Below are positions 1-8,454 of a DNA stretch of 62,213 nt, piece after piece. The stretch is from Paenibacillus sp. MSJ-34. GTDB lineage: Bacteria; Bacillota; Bacilli; Paenibacillales; Paenibacillaceae. The notes beneath the pieces were generated by a model. The model did no database searches and was not told the origin of the DNA. It saw nothing but the letters and a program-made list of their open reading frames with translations. Numbering within the stretch: the first letter of the stretch is position 1; every line of letters begins with the position of its first letter. Both the position numbers and the translations under genes were made by a program. Location: assembly GCF_018918005.1 (NCBI RefSeq), contig NZ_JAHLPR010000044.1, positions 1-62,213 on the forward strand. The letters run 5' to 3'.

Positions 1-47
1 CAAAACCGAATATGAAAGAGCCGAATAGCTCAAATTTCGTTGCTGAC

Positions 48-110
48 GAGAACTTGTCGTTCTCAATTTATTGTTGCTTAATTCGCTCGTTGTTCAGTTT
101 TCAAAGAACA
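48..110 (-). promoter_or_regulatory. rRNA operon leader with boxA-like element
   Basis: Read on the minus strand, positions 110-90 hold TGTTCTTTGAAAACTGAACA, the boxA-like sequence typical of Bacillus and Paenibacillus rRNA leaders, where it loads antitermination factors. It is followed at 64-48 by a short stem, GAGAAC-gacaa-GTTCTC. A 16S gene is expected just beyond position 1 and is not in the window. The place next to bofA is the same as that of rrnA in B. subtilis. Confidence 0.75.
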
Positions 111-170
111 AATCTAGTGTATTGCGTTGTTGCTCTCTTACTTCGTCCCCGTTTCAGCGGCGACCTTTAT

Positions 171-200
171 AATATATCATATCGTCTAAGATATTTGCAA
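171..200 (-). promoter_or_regulatory. Proximal rRNA operon promoter (P2-like)
   Basis: On the minus strand a -35 TTGCAA (200-195) lies 18 bp from a -10 TATATT (176-171), followed by an A/T stretch and then a GC-rich leader. It reads towards the boxA-like element and the rRNA operon off the left edge. Confidence 0.6.
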
Positions 201-268
201 GCACTTATTTTTTCCAATTGCAATTCTTTCAATCGGAACACCGAAATGCTCTCGACGACACGATGATT

Positions 269-298
269 AGAATATCATATACCCGATCTGAAAGTCAA
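269..298 (-). promoter_or_regulatory. Distal rRNA operon promoter (P1-like)
   Basis: On the minus strand -35 TTGACT (298-293) is 18 bp from -10 TATTCT (274-269), immediately after the bofA stop codon. Tandem promoters are usual for rRNA operons; this is the upstream one. Confidence 0.5.
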
Positions 299-301
299 TG
301 A

Positions 302-565
302 CTAAAACAAAGTCAATTTAATACAAATCATCAGCAATACTCCAGGCACTCCCAACAACGCCGCCGTCCCCATCGTCGCGGGATTCAACGGAATGTACAG
401 ATCGGAGAACAAACCCGAAAAATTAACGACATAGATCATCAGCGCCGCCAAGATGACATTAATAGCGAGCGCCTTAAGCCACCGCAGCGACAGCCGTTGT
501 TTCACCACGGTATACAAAAGCAGCAATAGAGAAACAACCAGTACCCCCGATAGAAACAACTTCAT
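302..565 (-). CDS. bofA: BofA, inhibitor of pro-sigma-K processing
   Basis: An 87-residue membrane protein. Residues 1-18 and about 33-53 form hydrophobic helices, and the C-terminal part has the family pattern of a Pro-Asn-Thr segment followed by LLGVPGVLLMICIKLTL. In B. subtilis BofA sits with SpoIVFA and SpoIVFB in the outer forespore membrane and holds the sigma-K protease inactive until the forespore signal arrives. The ATG follows an AAGGGGGG ribosome site. It lies 16 bp after yaaL and directly before the rRNA operon, the order known from B. subtilis. Family call is by sequence pattern and synteny. Confidence 0.85.
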   Translation of the reverse strand: MKLFLSGVLVVSLLLLLYTVVKQRLSLRWLKALAINVILAALMIYVVNFSGLFSDLYIPLNPATMGTAALLGVPGVLLMICIKLTLF

Positions 566-581
566 AATTATCCCCCCCTTA

Positions 582-872
582 TCAAATGCTTAGCACGCTC
601 AACTTTTCTACCTTCGCTTTTTTCAATAAAATCTCGTACTTTTTCTCCGCGGCCTCCAACATATAAATCGCGTAATCCACCTGATCGTCTCCCAGCGCTT
701 CGTGAAAAACGAAGTACGCCTGTTCCCACTGTCTGTGCGCATTTCGAATATCTTCATATAATTGTAGTTTCGCCTCATACTCAGGCGTTCCCATTCTCCG
801 GCGCTTCGGGCGCCGACGCCGCTTCTCCGCCTTCTTTTTGCCGAATTTCGAAGCAAAAGTTTTTAACCACAT
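582..872 (-). CDS. yaaL: YaaL-like DUF2508 protein
   Basis: A 96-residue basic then acidic protein. Residues 1-30 are rich in Lys and Arg, and the remainder is a predicted amphipathic helical hairpin (about 32-90) ending in LLKKAKVEKLSVLSI. Length, helical make-up and position between recR and bofA match the DUF2508 family (YaaL), whose function is not known. A longer reading frame begins upstream, but the ATG at 872 has a clear AGGGGAGG ribosome site 8-10 bases ahead of it, so I start there. It is probably co-transcribed with bofA. Confidence 0.75.
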   Translation of the reverse strand: MWLKTFASKFGKKKAEKRRRRPKRRRMGTPEYEAKLQLYEDIRNAHRQWEQAYFVFHEALGDDQVDYAIYMLEAAEKKYEILLKKAKVEKLSVLSI

Positions 873-1101
873 AAGCTGCCCCTCCCCTAAACTGCAACCT
901 TCTCGCAAAGATGCCGTTACCTAATTCATATTCGACGAGAGGACAAACTTAGAACCCGAAATTCTCGAGACAAACTTTCCGAAACGGCCTCCAGACACGA
1001 TTCTCACCGCAATCGCTTCAAAAAGGAACCGAAATGCCACTAGCGTTGCACCGATTGTTTTACTGCGTTTCAAGCCGATGATTGCGATAGGGATGAACAA
1101 G

Positions 1102-1178
1102 GTTAACGGATTTTGGAGGCCTTATTTAATCCAATAACGCTGTTTTGGCGGTGTTAGCGGATTTTGAGGGCTCTATTT
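1102..1178. repeat. Two degenerate direct repeats 51 bp apart
   Basis: A 26-base word beginning gttaacggattttg (1102-1127) recurs as gttagcggattttg (1153-1178) with five differences in 26 positions and a period of 51 bp. A third partial copy (gttaacgg at 1225) is out of phase. Confidence 0.7.
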
Positions 1179-1427
1179 TTGTCGAAACTCCACAAAACCA
1201 AGGATTCTCAGCCGATCGCGACATGTTAACGGTTCGAAAATCCGTTAATTCCAAATATTCGACTGGAATTCAAAAAATAAGACCTCGGAAATCCGTTATA
1301 TTTCCATGGTACCGCATCCCAGCTAGAAGATTTAATGCAACGCTAGTGCCGAAATGCCTTAATAAAGACCCGAAATGCCTTATTACAGGCGGATTTCCGG
1401 CAATTCTCCATTGACTTGGAACAAAAA

Positions 1428-1463
1428 TACCCTATTAACGAATTTAAATTCGCTATTAGGGTA
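1428..1463. repeat. 36-bp near-perfect palindrome
   Basis: The sequence reads taccctatta...tattagggta around a central gaatttaaattc and is almost its own reverse complement. On the minus strand it is followed by TATTTTTG, so it could act as a second terminator for recR or simply belong to the intergenic repeat family. Confidence 0.6.
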
Positions 1464-1502
1464 CTTTCATTCCTTATGGATGAATCCGCGATACATCCGC
1501 AT

Positions 1503-1544
1503 AAAAAGAAAGAGCCACCGACAAACGTCCGAGACTCTCTCTCG
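1503..1544 (-). terminator. Rho-independent terminator of the dnaX-recR operon
   Basis: On the minus strand AGAGTCTCGGAC-gttt-GTCGGTGGCTCT forms a stem with two mismatches, followed by TTCTTTTT. It begins just after the recR stop codon. Confidence 0.6.
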
Positions 1545-1548
1545 CATA

Positions 1549-2148
1549 CTAACTTAATTCTCGTCGCCCCTCCAACGCTTTGGAGAGTGTGACTTCATCC
1601 GCATACTCCAAATCGCCGCCGACCGGCAAGCCGTGCGCGATCCGCGTCACGCGAATGCCGAAAGGCTTCACCAACCGGGATAAATACATCGCCGTGGCCT
1701 CGCCTTCAATATTCGGATTGGTCGCCAAAATCAGTTCCTGCACGCGCTCGTCGCTTAGACGTTTCAACAATTCCGCCATTCGGATTTCGTCCGGACCGAT
1801 TCCTTCCATCGGCGATATCGCGCCTTGCAGCACATGGTAATACCCTTGGTATTCCTTCGTGCGCTCCATGGCGACAAGGTCTTTGGACTCTTGCACCACG
1901 CAAATCGTCGAAGCGTCGCGGGTTTTATCCTGACAGATCCGGCACGGGTCCACATCGGTAATATTGCAGCATACCGAGCAATAATGAAGGTTGCGCTTTA
2001 CATTAACGAGCGCCTTGGCAAAATCGATCACATCGTCCTCTTGCATACGCAGCACATGAAACGCAAGCCGCGCCGCCGTCTTCGGACCGATGCCGGGCAA
2101 ATGCGTAAAGGCGTCGATCAATTTCGAGATCGGTTCGGGATAATACAA
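1549..2148 (-). CDS. recR: Recombination protein RecR
   Basis: A full-length RecR of 199 residues. A helix-hairpin-helix ([12 protein letters not shown], about 17-28) is followed by a zinc finger with Cys57, Cys60, Cys69 and Cys72, and then a TOPRIM domain (about 80-175) with EATAMYL. RecR acts with RecO and RecF to load RecA at single-strand gaps and in double-strand break repair. The start is a TTG at 2148, supported by AAGGAG ten bases upstream. It follows ebfC and dnaX in the same direction and is probably one operon with them. Confidence 0.96.
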   Translation of the reverse strand: MYYPEPISKLIDAFTHLPGIGPKTAARLAFHVLRMQEDDVIDFAKALVNVKRNLHYCSVCCNITDVDPCRICQDKTRDASTICVVQESKDLVAMERTKEYQGYYHVLQGAISPMEGIGPDEIRMAELLKRLSDERVQELILATNPNIEGEATAMYLSRLVKPFGIRVTRIAHGLPVGGDLEYADEVTLSKALEGRRELS

Positions 2149-2201
2149 TGCGAAGTTCTCCTTCTATTGTCAAATCAATTGCATAAATCGCCAAACGTTA
2201 C

Positions 2202-2513
2202 TTAGAACAAGCCTGGAATTTTCATGCCGCCTGTAAATTTGCCCATATCTTCGTTGGCCAATTCTTCCGCTTTGGAGAGCGCGTCGTTAACCGCCGCCAG
2301 GACGAGATCTTGCAGCATTTCCACATCGTCCGGATCTACCGCCTCCGGCTTGATCGCAACGCTCAACACTTTCTTGTGGCCGTTCACTTGCACGGTAACG
2401 ACACCGCCGCCGGCGCTTCCTTCCACCGTTTTTTCGGCCAATGCTTCTTGAGCTTTCAGCATTTGCTCCTGCATTTTTTTCACTTGTTTCATCATTTGAT
2501 TCATATTGTTCAT
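2202..2513 (-). CDS. yaaK: YbaB/EbfC family nucleoid-associated protein
   Basis: A 103-residue protein of the YbaB/EbfC family. The N-terminal helix [20 protein letters not shown] and the [17 protein letters not shown] beta segment are diagnostic. The family forms dimers that bind DNA and is almost always encoded between dnaX and recR, as here. The gene begins 33 bp after dnaX and ends 53 bp before recR, so it is the middle member of the operon. The exact cellular role is not settled for Gram-positive members. Confidence 0.95.
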   Translation of the reverse strand: MNNMNQMMKQVKKMQEQMLKAQEALAEKTVEGSAGGGVVTVQVNGHKKVLSVAIKPEAVDPDDVEMLQDLVLAAVNDALSKAEELANEDMGKFTGGMKIPGLF

Positions 2514-2545
2514 CGTTTTTCGTCTCCTTTACGTAATCTCATTGT

Positions 2546-4327
2546 TCATTCATCCTTTTTGACCACGACGAGGTCTTCGCCAAACATTTGGATCGCCTCG
2601 TCAATCCACGGCTGCCGCCCGGATTCCCGGGCCGCTCCGCCATCGCCGTCCGCCGAAGCTTCTCCGGCTTCCCATTGCAGTTCGCCGCCGGCCTCTTCCC
2701 GGTCGGACAAGGAGGCGGCCCAATCTTTCAACAGCATCGTAACGAGCTTAAGCGGTTTGCCGAACACTTCCGCAAGCACTTGCTCGATCAGTTGTTTATT
2801 GGCGGCGCGTTCCGTCGTGTCGCGGTGTATCGTGTTTTTGAACGCGACGAGCACCGCATCGTCAACGGCCGATACCGGTTCGCCGTCGACGAACCAGGCA
2901 TGCACCGTTACCTTCTCCTCTTTGACCCGCTGCAGCACTCTGCTCCATTGCGTACGAATATGCGTAAAATCGGCATCGTCCTTCCGGGACAGATACATTT
3001 CGAATTGCGGCGGGAACTTCGCGGCGATCGAAGCCCGTCCGGCTGAGGCGGAAGGCTTTGCCGCCCCTCTGGACGACCCGGCGGAGCCGCTCGAGGCGGC
3101 CTGCCCGGCCTGGACGCCCGTCTTCAACAATTGCTCGATTTTCGCCTCCAACGACGCGACTTTCTGCTCAAGCTGTTTGACCACGGCGGACTCCGCCGGA
3201 GCGGAGGAAGCCGCCGCAGCCGCGGCCGGAGCGGAAGGGACGTTTTGCAAAGTGCAAATTTTCAACAGGGCGACCTCGAATAGCGTTTGCGGCGCAGCCG
3301 CATATTTCATTTCCGTCTGATAACGATTTAAAATGTCGATCATTTGAAACAGCCGATCCTGCTCAAACGCATCCGCCGTCTCCCGGAACCGCGACGGATC
3401 CACGAGGCGGTCGGTTAACGCTTCCGCATTCGGCACCATCTTGATCATTAACAGGTCGCGGAAATAGTAAATCAAATTTTCCATGCATTTGTCCGGGCTT
3501 TTCCCGTCCTGCATCAATTGCTCGATCGTCTGCAGAACGGCGCCGACATCGCCGCTCCGAATCGCCGCAGCCAATCCGGCAAACTGTTCGGCGGCCATCC
3601 CGCCGGTAATATCCAGCACATGCCGATACGTAATATGTTCCCCCGTAAAGGAAACGATCTGGTCCAGCAAACTGATCGCATCGCGCATCCCCCCGTCGGA
3701 CAGACGAGCGATATACTGCAAAGCGTCGTCGTCTCCGCGAACCCCTTCGCGCTCGCAAATCCGGCGCAAATGCTCCACCTGTTCTTCCAGCGAGACGCGG
3801 CGGAAATCGAACCGTTGACAGCGGGAAATGATCGTTGCCGGCAGCCGATGCGGCTCTGTCGTCGCCAGAATAAAGATAACATGGGCGGGGGGCTCTTCCA
3901 ACGTCTTGAGCAGCGCGTTAAAGGCTTCAGTCGTCAACATATGGACTTCATCGATAATATACACCTTCTGGCGCACTTCCGTTGGGGCGTATTTCACTTT
4001 TTCGCGCAAATCGCGAATTTCGTCCACCCCGCGGTTGGAAGCGGCGTCAATCTCAATGACGTCCATCACGGAGCCTGCCGTAATTCTTACGCAAGCGCCG
4101 CATTCATTGCACGGCTCCTCCGCCGGTCCGCGCTCGCAGTTGACCGCTTTGGCCAAAATTTTGGCAGTGCTCGTTTTCCCGGTTCCCCTCGGGCCGCTGA
4201 ACAAATATGCATGCGTAAATCGTTGTTCCCGCAGCGAGTTTTGCAATGTTTGTATAATATGTTTTTGTCCCACCATGTCTTGGAACGACTGCGGCCGCCA
4301 AGCACGGTACAACGCTATATGACTCAT
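2546..4327 (-). CDS. dnaX: DNA polymerase III subunit gamma/tau
   Basis: A 593-residue clamp-loader subunit. The Walker A motif GPRGTGKT lies at 45-52, zinc ligands at Cys64, Cys73, Cys76 and Cys79, the DEVH Walker B at 126-129, and the sensor SRCQRF near 169. An Ala- and Gly-rich linker (about 365-435) separates the AAA+ domains from the tau region that binds polymerase and helicase. It loads the beta clamp at the replication fork. The ATG has a GAGGG site nearby. I saw no slippery A-run that would clearly give a separate gamma form. Confidence 0.96.
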   Translation of the reverse strand: MSHIALYRAWRPQSFQDMVGQKHIIQTLQNSLREQRFTHAYLFSGPRGTGKTSTAKILAKAVNCERGPAEEPCNECGACVRITAGSVMDVIEIDAASNRGVDEIRDLREKVKYAPTEVRQKVYIIDEVHMLTTEAFNALLKTLEEPPAHVIFILATTEPHRLPATIISRCQRFDFRRVSLEEQVEHLRRICEREGVRGDDDALQYIARLSDGGMRDAISLLDQIVSFTGEHITYRHVLDITGGMAAEQFAGLAAAIRSGDVGAVLQTIEQLMQDGKSPDKCMENLIYYFRDLLMIKMVPNAEALTDRLVDPSRFRETADAFEQDRLFQMIDILNRYQTEMKYAAAPQTLFEVALLKICTLQNVPSAPAAAAAASSAPAESAVVKQLEQKVASLEAKIEQLLKTGVQAGQAASSGSAGSSRGAAKPSASAGRASIAAKFPPQFEMYLSRKDDADFTHIRTQWSRVLQRVKEEKVTVHAWFVDGEPVSAVDDAVLVAFKNTIHRDTTERAANKQLIEQVLAEVFGKPLKLVTMLLKDWAASLSDREEAGGELQWEAGEASADGDGGAARESGRQPWIDEAIQMFGEDLVVVKKDE

Positions 4328-4445
4328 CGCGGAACCCTCATTTCAACATCCTTGTTACGTGAACGTTTGTTTATCATTATACTACATCGCAAGTTGCAAA
4401 AAAACCGCCTCGCCCCGAAAAAGGTCGCGCGCGTTCTTTCGCCCG

Positions 4446-5894
4446 CTATTTTGCGAACTCCTTATCGTATGGAATGCTGATGGTGAACGTCGTTCCGAAG
4501 CCTTTGGACGAAACGCGAAGAGAGCCGCCATGGTCGTGCACGATGCGTTGGCAGACCGATAACCCGAGCCCGGTGCCGTTCTCCTTCGTCGTAAAAAAGG
4601 GATCGAAAATCTTGTCGATCAAAAAAGCCGGAATACCCGGACCCGTATCATGCACCTCAATCAAAACTTTGGAATCCGAGTCCGTATCCGCCCGCACCGT
4701 AATCGTCAATGTCCCTCCTTCCGTCATCGCTTCAATTCCATTTTTGCAAATATTCAAAAACACTTGTTTAAGCAGCTCCCGATCCGCTACAATCCGCGGC
4801 AAGCGTCCCGCCGGGTGAAAGTGAACGCTGACGTCGTGCAGGAGGGCTTCATTGGTAATAATCGGCAACATTTCATTGATTACGGTAACGACATCGACAT
4901 GATCGAACGTAATGTCTTTCGGCTTGCTTAACAACAAAAACTCGCTGACAAGCTCGTTAATTCGATCGATTTCCGAAAGCATCACTTCGGTGTAAGAGTA
5001 CTCTCTGCTCATTCCTTTTTCCCGCAACGTCTTTTTGAACATTTGCAAAAACCCTCGAATCGAGGTAAGCGGGTTGCGAATTTCGTGGGCCGTACCCGCG
5101 GCGATCTGGCCGATCATCGCCAGCCGGTCGCTGCGCTGCATCTGTTCTTCGAGCGAGCGAAGGTTGGTTACATCCTTAAATATGACATACGCCCCGACCG
5201 TATTTCCTTTATCGTCGCGCAGCAGATTGGAATCCATCAACAGTTCGTACCGTTCTTGGTTATTCATCCAAGTGACGGCGTGATTTCGAACGATAACCCC
5301 ATCCAGCAAAGCGCGCTGCACCAGCTGATGCTCCATCGGCATTCCCGCGAACAATTCATGAATCGGGCGGTTCAGAACGTCTTCGCGCACGAGCCCCAGC
5401 ACCCTGCATGCCATTTCGCTAATATCCATCAACCTGAAATTCATGTCCAATAAAATAACGCCGAGATTCACATCTCGAATAAATGCGCCGGAAAACTGCT
5501 GCAGCAAGTTCAATTCCCCAATATGCCGCTTATCGTGGAAAATAAGGAGGCGATAGCTTTCCCCTTCCATTTCGGCGTTTATATAGGTCAATTGCAGCGA
5601 CAGCGTCTCGCCCGATTTGGCGATCAGCGACACGGTCAGGGTCTCATCCCGCAAGGCGGCCGTAAAATAGCTGCGTTCCAATTCTTCCATGGAATCCGGT
5701 ATGAACTTGCTTACTGCAAGCCGAACGACTTCTTCGCGACGATACCCTGTCGTTTCGCAAAATAACCGGTTGCAGTATGCCACCTTCCCGTGACGATCAA
5801 CAGACAGCATCATAGCGCAAGGGAATTTATCCGCATAGAATTGAAACATGTTTTCCGATATGCTCGCACGATGCTTATAAGGTTCGAATGTCAA
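4446..5894 (-). CDS. PAS-domain sensor histidine kinase, probable sporulation kinase
   Basis: A soluble kinase of 482 residues. Two PAS-like domains occupy about 15-120 and 130-245. A HisKA domain follows with phospho-acceptor His270 in AHEIRNPLT, then an ATPase domain with N-box NICKNGIEA, DTGPGIP, FDPFFTT and GTGLGL. No membrane segment is visible. The start is the TTG at 5894, because GAGGTG lies six bases ahead; a GTG at 5903 would overlap that site. No response regulator gene is adjacent, so it is an orphan kinase. The upstream sigma-H type promoter and the orphan state suggest it feeds the Spo0F phosphorelay encoded at 12319-12714; that is inference. Confidence 0.88.
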   Translation of the reverse strand: MTFEPYKHRASISENMFQFYADKFPCAMMLSVDRHGKVAYCNRLFCETTGYRREEVVRLAVSKFIPDSMEELERSYFTAALRDETLTVSLIAKSGETLSLQLTYINAEMEGESYRLLIFHDKRHIGELNLLQQFSGAFIRDVNLGVILLDMNFRLMDISEMACRVLGLVREDVLNRPIHELFAGMPMEHQLVQRALLDGVIVRNHAVTWMNNQERYELLMDSNLLRDDKGNTVGAYVIFKDVTNLRSLEEQMQRSDRLAMIGQIAAGTAHEIRNPLTSIRGFLQMFKKTLREKGMSREYSYTEVMLSEIDRINELVSEFLLLSKPKDITFDHVDVVTVINEMLPIITNEALLHDVSVHFHPAGRLPRIVADRELLKQVFLNICKNGIEAMTEGGTLTITVRADTDSDSKVLIEVHDTGPGIPAFLIDKIFDPFFTTKENGTGLGLSVCQRIVHDHGGSLRVSSKGFGTTFTISIPYDKEFAK

Positions 5895-5931
5895 TCGATT
5901 CACCTCGATAACGGAAATCTGTTTGTTCTAT

Positions 5932-5961
5932 ACATTCGATTTTGTGGTTGTATTTTCCTTC
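5932..5961 (-). promoter_or_regulatory. Candidate sigma-H promoter of the histidine kinase
   Basis: On the minus strand GAAGGAAAA (5961-5953) matches the sigma-H -35 consensus RnAGGAwWW. After a 12-bp spacer comes ATCGAATGT (5940-5932), which fits RnnGAATww except for one base. It lies about 40 bp from the chosen start codon. Confidence 0.55.
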
Positions 5962-6035
5962 CCTTCCAAAAGAAAAAAGAACGGATGTACGCAAAAACGG
6001 CCGTTTCGAACACCAATATTGCATCCGGAAAACGC

Positions 6036-6081
6036 AAAAAAGACCATTCTTAAAGTCCTACTAGACTTACAGAACAGTCTT
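6036..6081 (-). terminator. Terminator of the SRP RNA gene
   Basis: On the minus strand AAGACTGTTC (6081-6072) can pair with GAATGGTCTT (6049-6040) in ten pairs including two G-U, followed by TTTTTT. It lies about 25 bases after the mature 3' end. Confidence 0.55.
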
Positions 6082-6104
6082 CATTCATTTCAGCGATAAG
6101 TTAA

Positions 6105-6376
6105 GCCGTGCACCTGTTATTGATCGTTGCGATCCGAGCGGCACCTTTACACCTCGACTCAGGCTAGGCTATCCCCCGGCACATGCGAAATTCTACTTAC
6201 GGCTGCTTCCTTCCGGACCTGACCGGGTTCATAGACACGCATTGCGAAGGACCCAACCGTCAACATCGCATGTAAATACCAAGCCTCACATCGACAAGAC
6301 CTCTAACAGGAATTCAATCTCGCTACAGCGGATTGCGAGTTACAGGGCACCGCTACCTCCCCATCTAGCACGGTAA
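6105..6376 (-). ncRNA. scr: Signal recognition particle RNA (large Bacillus type)
   Basis: The minus strand carries an SRP RNA of about 272 nt. The 5' part has GTGCTAGATGGGGAGGTAGC, the domain IV tip has GGTCAGGTCCGGAAGGAAGC, and the 3' part ends near GGTGCACGG, all close to the 271-nt B. subtilis scRNA with Alu domain. It pairs with Ffh to target nascent membrane and secreted proteins. The ends are placed by likeness and may be off by a few bases. In B. subtilis scr lies next to dnaX; here a kinase gene sits between them. Confidence 0.93.
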
Positions 6377-6381
6377 GCATA

Positions 6382-6411
6382 AGTATAACACGATTCGAGA
6401 ACAAAGAGCAA
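6382..6411 (-). promoter_or_regulatory. Promoter of the SRP RNA gene
   Basis: On the minus strand TTGCTC (6411-6406) and TATACT (6387-6382) are 18 bp apart, with the mature RNA starting about 6 bases after the -10. Confidence 0.6.
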
Positions 6412-6734
6412 CCTTATGAAGAAATTGTAAGAACTAATGCGCTGGGCAAAAAGGCGGCATGATAATTAGTGAAACGCATACGATCGCGCTTCTTCATGAT
6501 TAGCTCCAAAATCTGGCGCTAATTCATCAGTCCTACCGGCTGGACACTCTACTTACAGTAAAAACTACCGTTAATTTGTTGAAAATCAACCTATTCGTCA
6601 AATTCATGGAAATCAACTCCATAAAATACCTCTAATTCTCAAAAGTTACTACTTCAGAACAAAATAACTTCACAATTTATCGTTAAATGTAGTCGCTCCG
6701 GATTGAATTGCATCGGGGCCGCTCCGGAATACAC
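6412..6734. other. Gene-free interval
   Basis: About 320 bp between the SRP RNA promoter and the rpmE terminator. I see no gene. Two copies of a gaaaatcaac-like word lie 27 bp apart (6581 and 6608), and catgat..ttag recurs near 6461 and 6498. No regular period is evident. Confidence 0.5.
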
Positions 6735-6767
6735 AAAAAAAAGCCGTCCTGATCGTCAGGACAGCTT
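6735..6767 (-). terminator. rpmE terminator
   Basis: On the minus strand AAGCTGTCCTGA-cga-TCAGGACGGCTT forms a strong stem followed by eight T residues, directly after the rpmE stop. Confidence 0.85.
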
Positions 6768-6784
6768 CTTTCGTTCCGTACAAA

Positions 6785-6982
6785 TTACATGCCGTATTTT
6801 TTCTTGAATTTATCGACACGACCACCTGCATCCACAAATTTCTGTTTACCTGTGAAGAACGGATGGCAATTGGAGCAAATCTCTACACGAAGATTAGGCT
6901 TTACGGAGCCTGTTTCGAACGTGTTGCCGCAAGCACAAGTAACTGTGGTCAGATGATACGTCGGTTGAATCGCTTCTTTCAT
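6785..6982 (-). CDS. rpmE: 50S ribosomal protein L31 (zinc-binding form)
   Basis: A 65-residue L31. The zinc ligands of the C+ form are present as Cys16, Cys18, Cys36 and Cys39, within TCACGN and CSNCHPF. The C-terminal [12 protein letters not shown] is typical. The ATG at 6982 has AGAGGTG about seven bases upstream, which rules out the longer upstream reading frame. It has its own strong promoter and terminator, so it is probably a single-gene transcript. In B. subtilis the zinc form is replaced by YtiA when zinc is scarce; no such paralogue is seen here. Confidence 0.97.
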   Translation of the reverse strand: MKEAIQPTYHLTTVTCACGNTFETGSVKPNLRVEICSNCHPFFTGKQKFVDAGGRVDKFKKKYGM

Positions 6983-7045
6983 CGAAGTCACCTCTTTCCG
7001 CCCTGAGTCGCATGCGGACCCAGAGATATATAGACACATGAGTGG

Positions 7046-7075
7046 ATTATAACACGAAAACTAAAAATGTTGCAA
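7046..7075 (-). promoter_or_regulatory. rpmE promoter
   Basis: On the minus strand TTGCAA (7075-7070) lies 18 bp from a consensus TATAAT (7051-7046). The leader to the ATG would be about 60 nt. Confidence 0.7.
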
Positions 7076-7136
7076 CCGTATTATATTGGAAGACTTATTG
7101 GGCGCACCCTCGCCGGAAGCCGCCGTATATCAATCG

Positions 7137-8405
7137 CTATCGCACGTTCCGCACCTTCCTGAAATCGTCGGGAGGCACATGCGTATACGATCCGATGACT
7201 ACATCCGGGAGCTCCGCCCGGAAAATATCGATCGCCTGCTTCATGCCGAGCACTTCTCCTTGCGCCTTCGGAATGAGCTCCAAATAACTTTCCGGATCGA
7301 TATTCAAGTTGCGCAGTTGAATGAGCTTCAAATCGGTACGGCGCGCAAACTCGATCATCGCTTCCACCTCTTCCTCGCGGTCGGTTACGCCGGGGAAGAT
7401 TAAATAGTTGATCGAAGTATAAACTCCGCGATCGGCGGCATAGCGAAGCGATTTCTCCACATTCGCCAGCGTATAGCCGCGCGGCTTGTAATACGCGTTG
7501 TAATGATCGTCCAAGGCGCTGATCGTGCTTACCCGCATCAAATCGAGGCCGGCATCCACAATGGCGCGAATATGATCGGTCAATCCGGCGTTCGTATTGA
7601 TGTTGATATACCCCATCTGGGTACGTTCGCGAACTTGCCGTATCGCGTCGATGATGATCTTCGCTTGCGTCGAAGGCTCCCCTTCGCAGCCTTGGCCGAA
7701 GCTGATGATCGACTCGGGCGTCTTCAAATGCTCCAGCATAATTTGCACGACTTCGTCGACTTCCGGCTTGAAATTCATGCGCGTCTGCGGCGCCGGAAAT
7801 CCGCTGTCGTCCGGTTGCTCGGAGATGCAGCCGTAACATCCCGCGTTGCAGGAGTACGATACCGGTACAGCCCCTTCCCAGCGGTTCAAGAACGTATTGG
7901 AAGCCGTGAGGCATTCGTATCCGAGCGCACAGTTGGACAAATGCCGGTACAGCCGGTTGTCCGGATATTGGCTCAAGATGCGGTCTACTTGTATTTTCAA
8001 TTCTTCCGGATCGCAATGGAGCGGGTTCCATTTCTCCGGATCGTCGCTTACGCGAGCCGTTACGTAGAAGGCGTCATCCTTCCACACGACGGCGGCGTAA
8101 CCGAACAGAGGGAGCTTCTGCGATTTATCCGTCTTGACATAGCTGGGAAGACAAAGCCGGGTATATCCTTGCGGCAGCAGAGCTCCAACCGCTTGATAGC
8201 CGCCTTGGAGAGGAACCATCTCGCCCGTGTCCGGATCGAAGCCGATCGGCCGCGTGTACGGCAAGCTGACCAATGTCGCTCCATCCGGGAGCGGTATCAA
8301 CTCGTCTTCGTATATTTCGACGATCATATCGGCGGTGCGGGCTAATCCCACGAGCGTCGGATGATCGAAGACATTTCCTTGTTCGTCTGCATAGACCAAG
8401 TTCAT
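7137..8405 (-). CDS. Radical SAM protein of unknown function
   Basis: A 422-residue protein. The [4Fe-4S] motif CxxxCxxC is Cys186, Cys190 and Cys193 in CNAGCYGC, followed by GQGCEGEPS and a TIM-barrel-like radical SAM domain (about 180-400). The N-terminal 170 residues have no family I recognise; they contain Cys131, Cys159 and Cys165, which might hold a second cluster. It starts 49 bp after rho with an AGGAG site and is probably co-transcribed with it. The reaction it catalyses cannot be told from the sequence. Confidence 0.85.
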   Translation of the reverse strand: MNLVYADEQGNVFDHPTLVGLARTADMIVEIYEDELIPLPDGATLVSLPYTRPIGFDPDTGEMVPLQGGYQAVGALLPQGYTRLCLPSYVKTDKSQKLPLFGYAAVVWKDDAFYVTARVSDDPEKWNPLHCDPEELKIQVDRILSQYPDNRLYRHLSNCALGYECLTASNTFLNRWEGAVPVSYSCNAGCYGCISEQPDDSGFPAPQTRMNFKPEVDEVVQIMLEHLKTPESIISFGQGCEGEPSTQAKIIIDAIRQVRERTQMGYININTNAGLTDHIRAIVDAGLDLMRVSTISALDDHYNAYYKPRGYTLANVEKSLRYAADRGVYTSINYLIFPGVTDREEEVEAMIEFARRTDLKLIQLRNLNIDPESYLELIPKAQGEVLGMKQAIDIFRAELPDVVIGSYTHVPPDDFRKVRNVR

Positions 8406-8454
8406 CGGGTTTACTCCTATCTTCCGTCCTCTGAACGGCCGTCCGGTTTACGCG

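Larger units (their letters stand above)
909..1502. other. Gene-free interval between recR and yaaL
   Basis: I see no credible gene here. The interval holds the direct repeat at 1102-1178 and a near-perfect palindrome at 1428-1463. Short words such as gttaacgg and aaatccgtta recur throughout. The composition is richer in A/T than the flanking genes, like the other gene-free intervals of this window. Confidence 0.6.

Noticed and set aside
1102-1178. CRISPR array
   Set aside because: Only two diverged copies with a 51-bp step and no cas genes; the same holds for the repeats at 17377 and 44924.
2310-3320. A 336-codon frame opposite dnaX and ebfC
   Set aside because: It is the complement of two well-supported genes and is rich in Ser and Thr as expected of a shadow frame.
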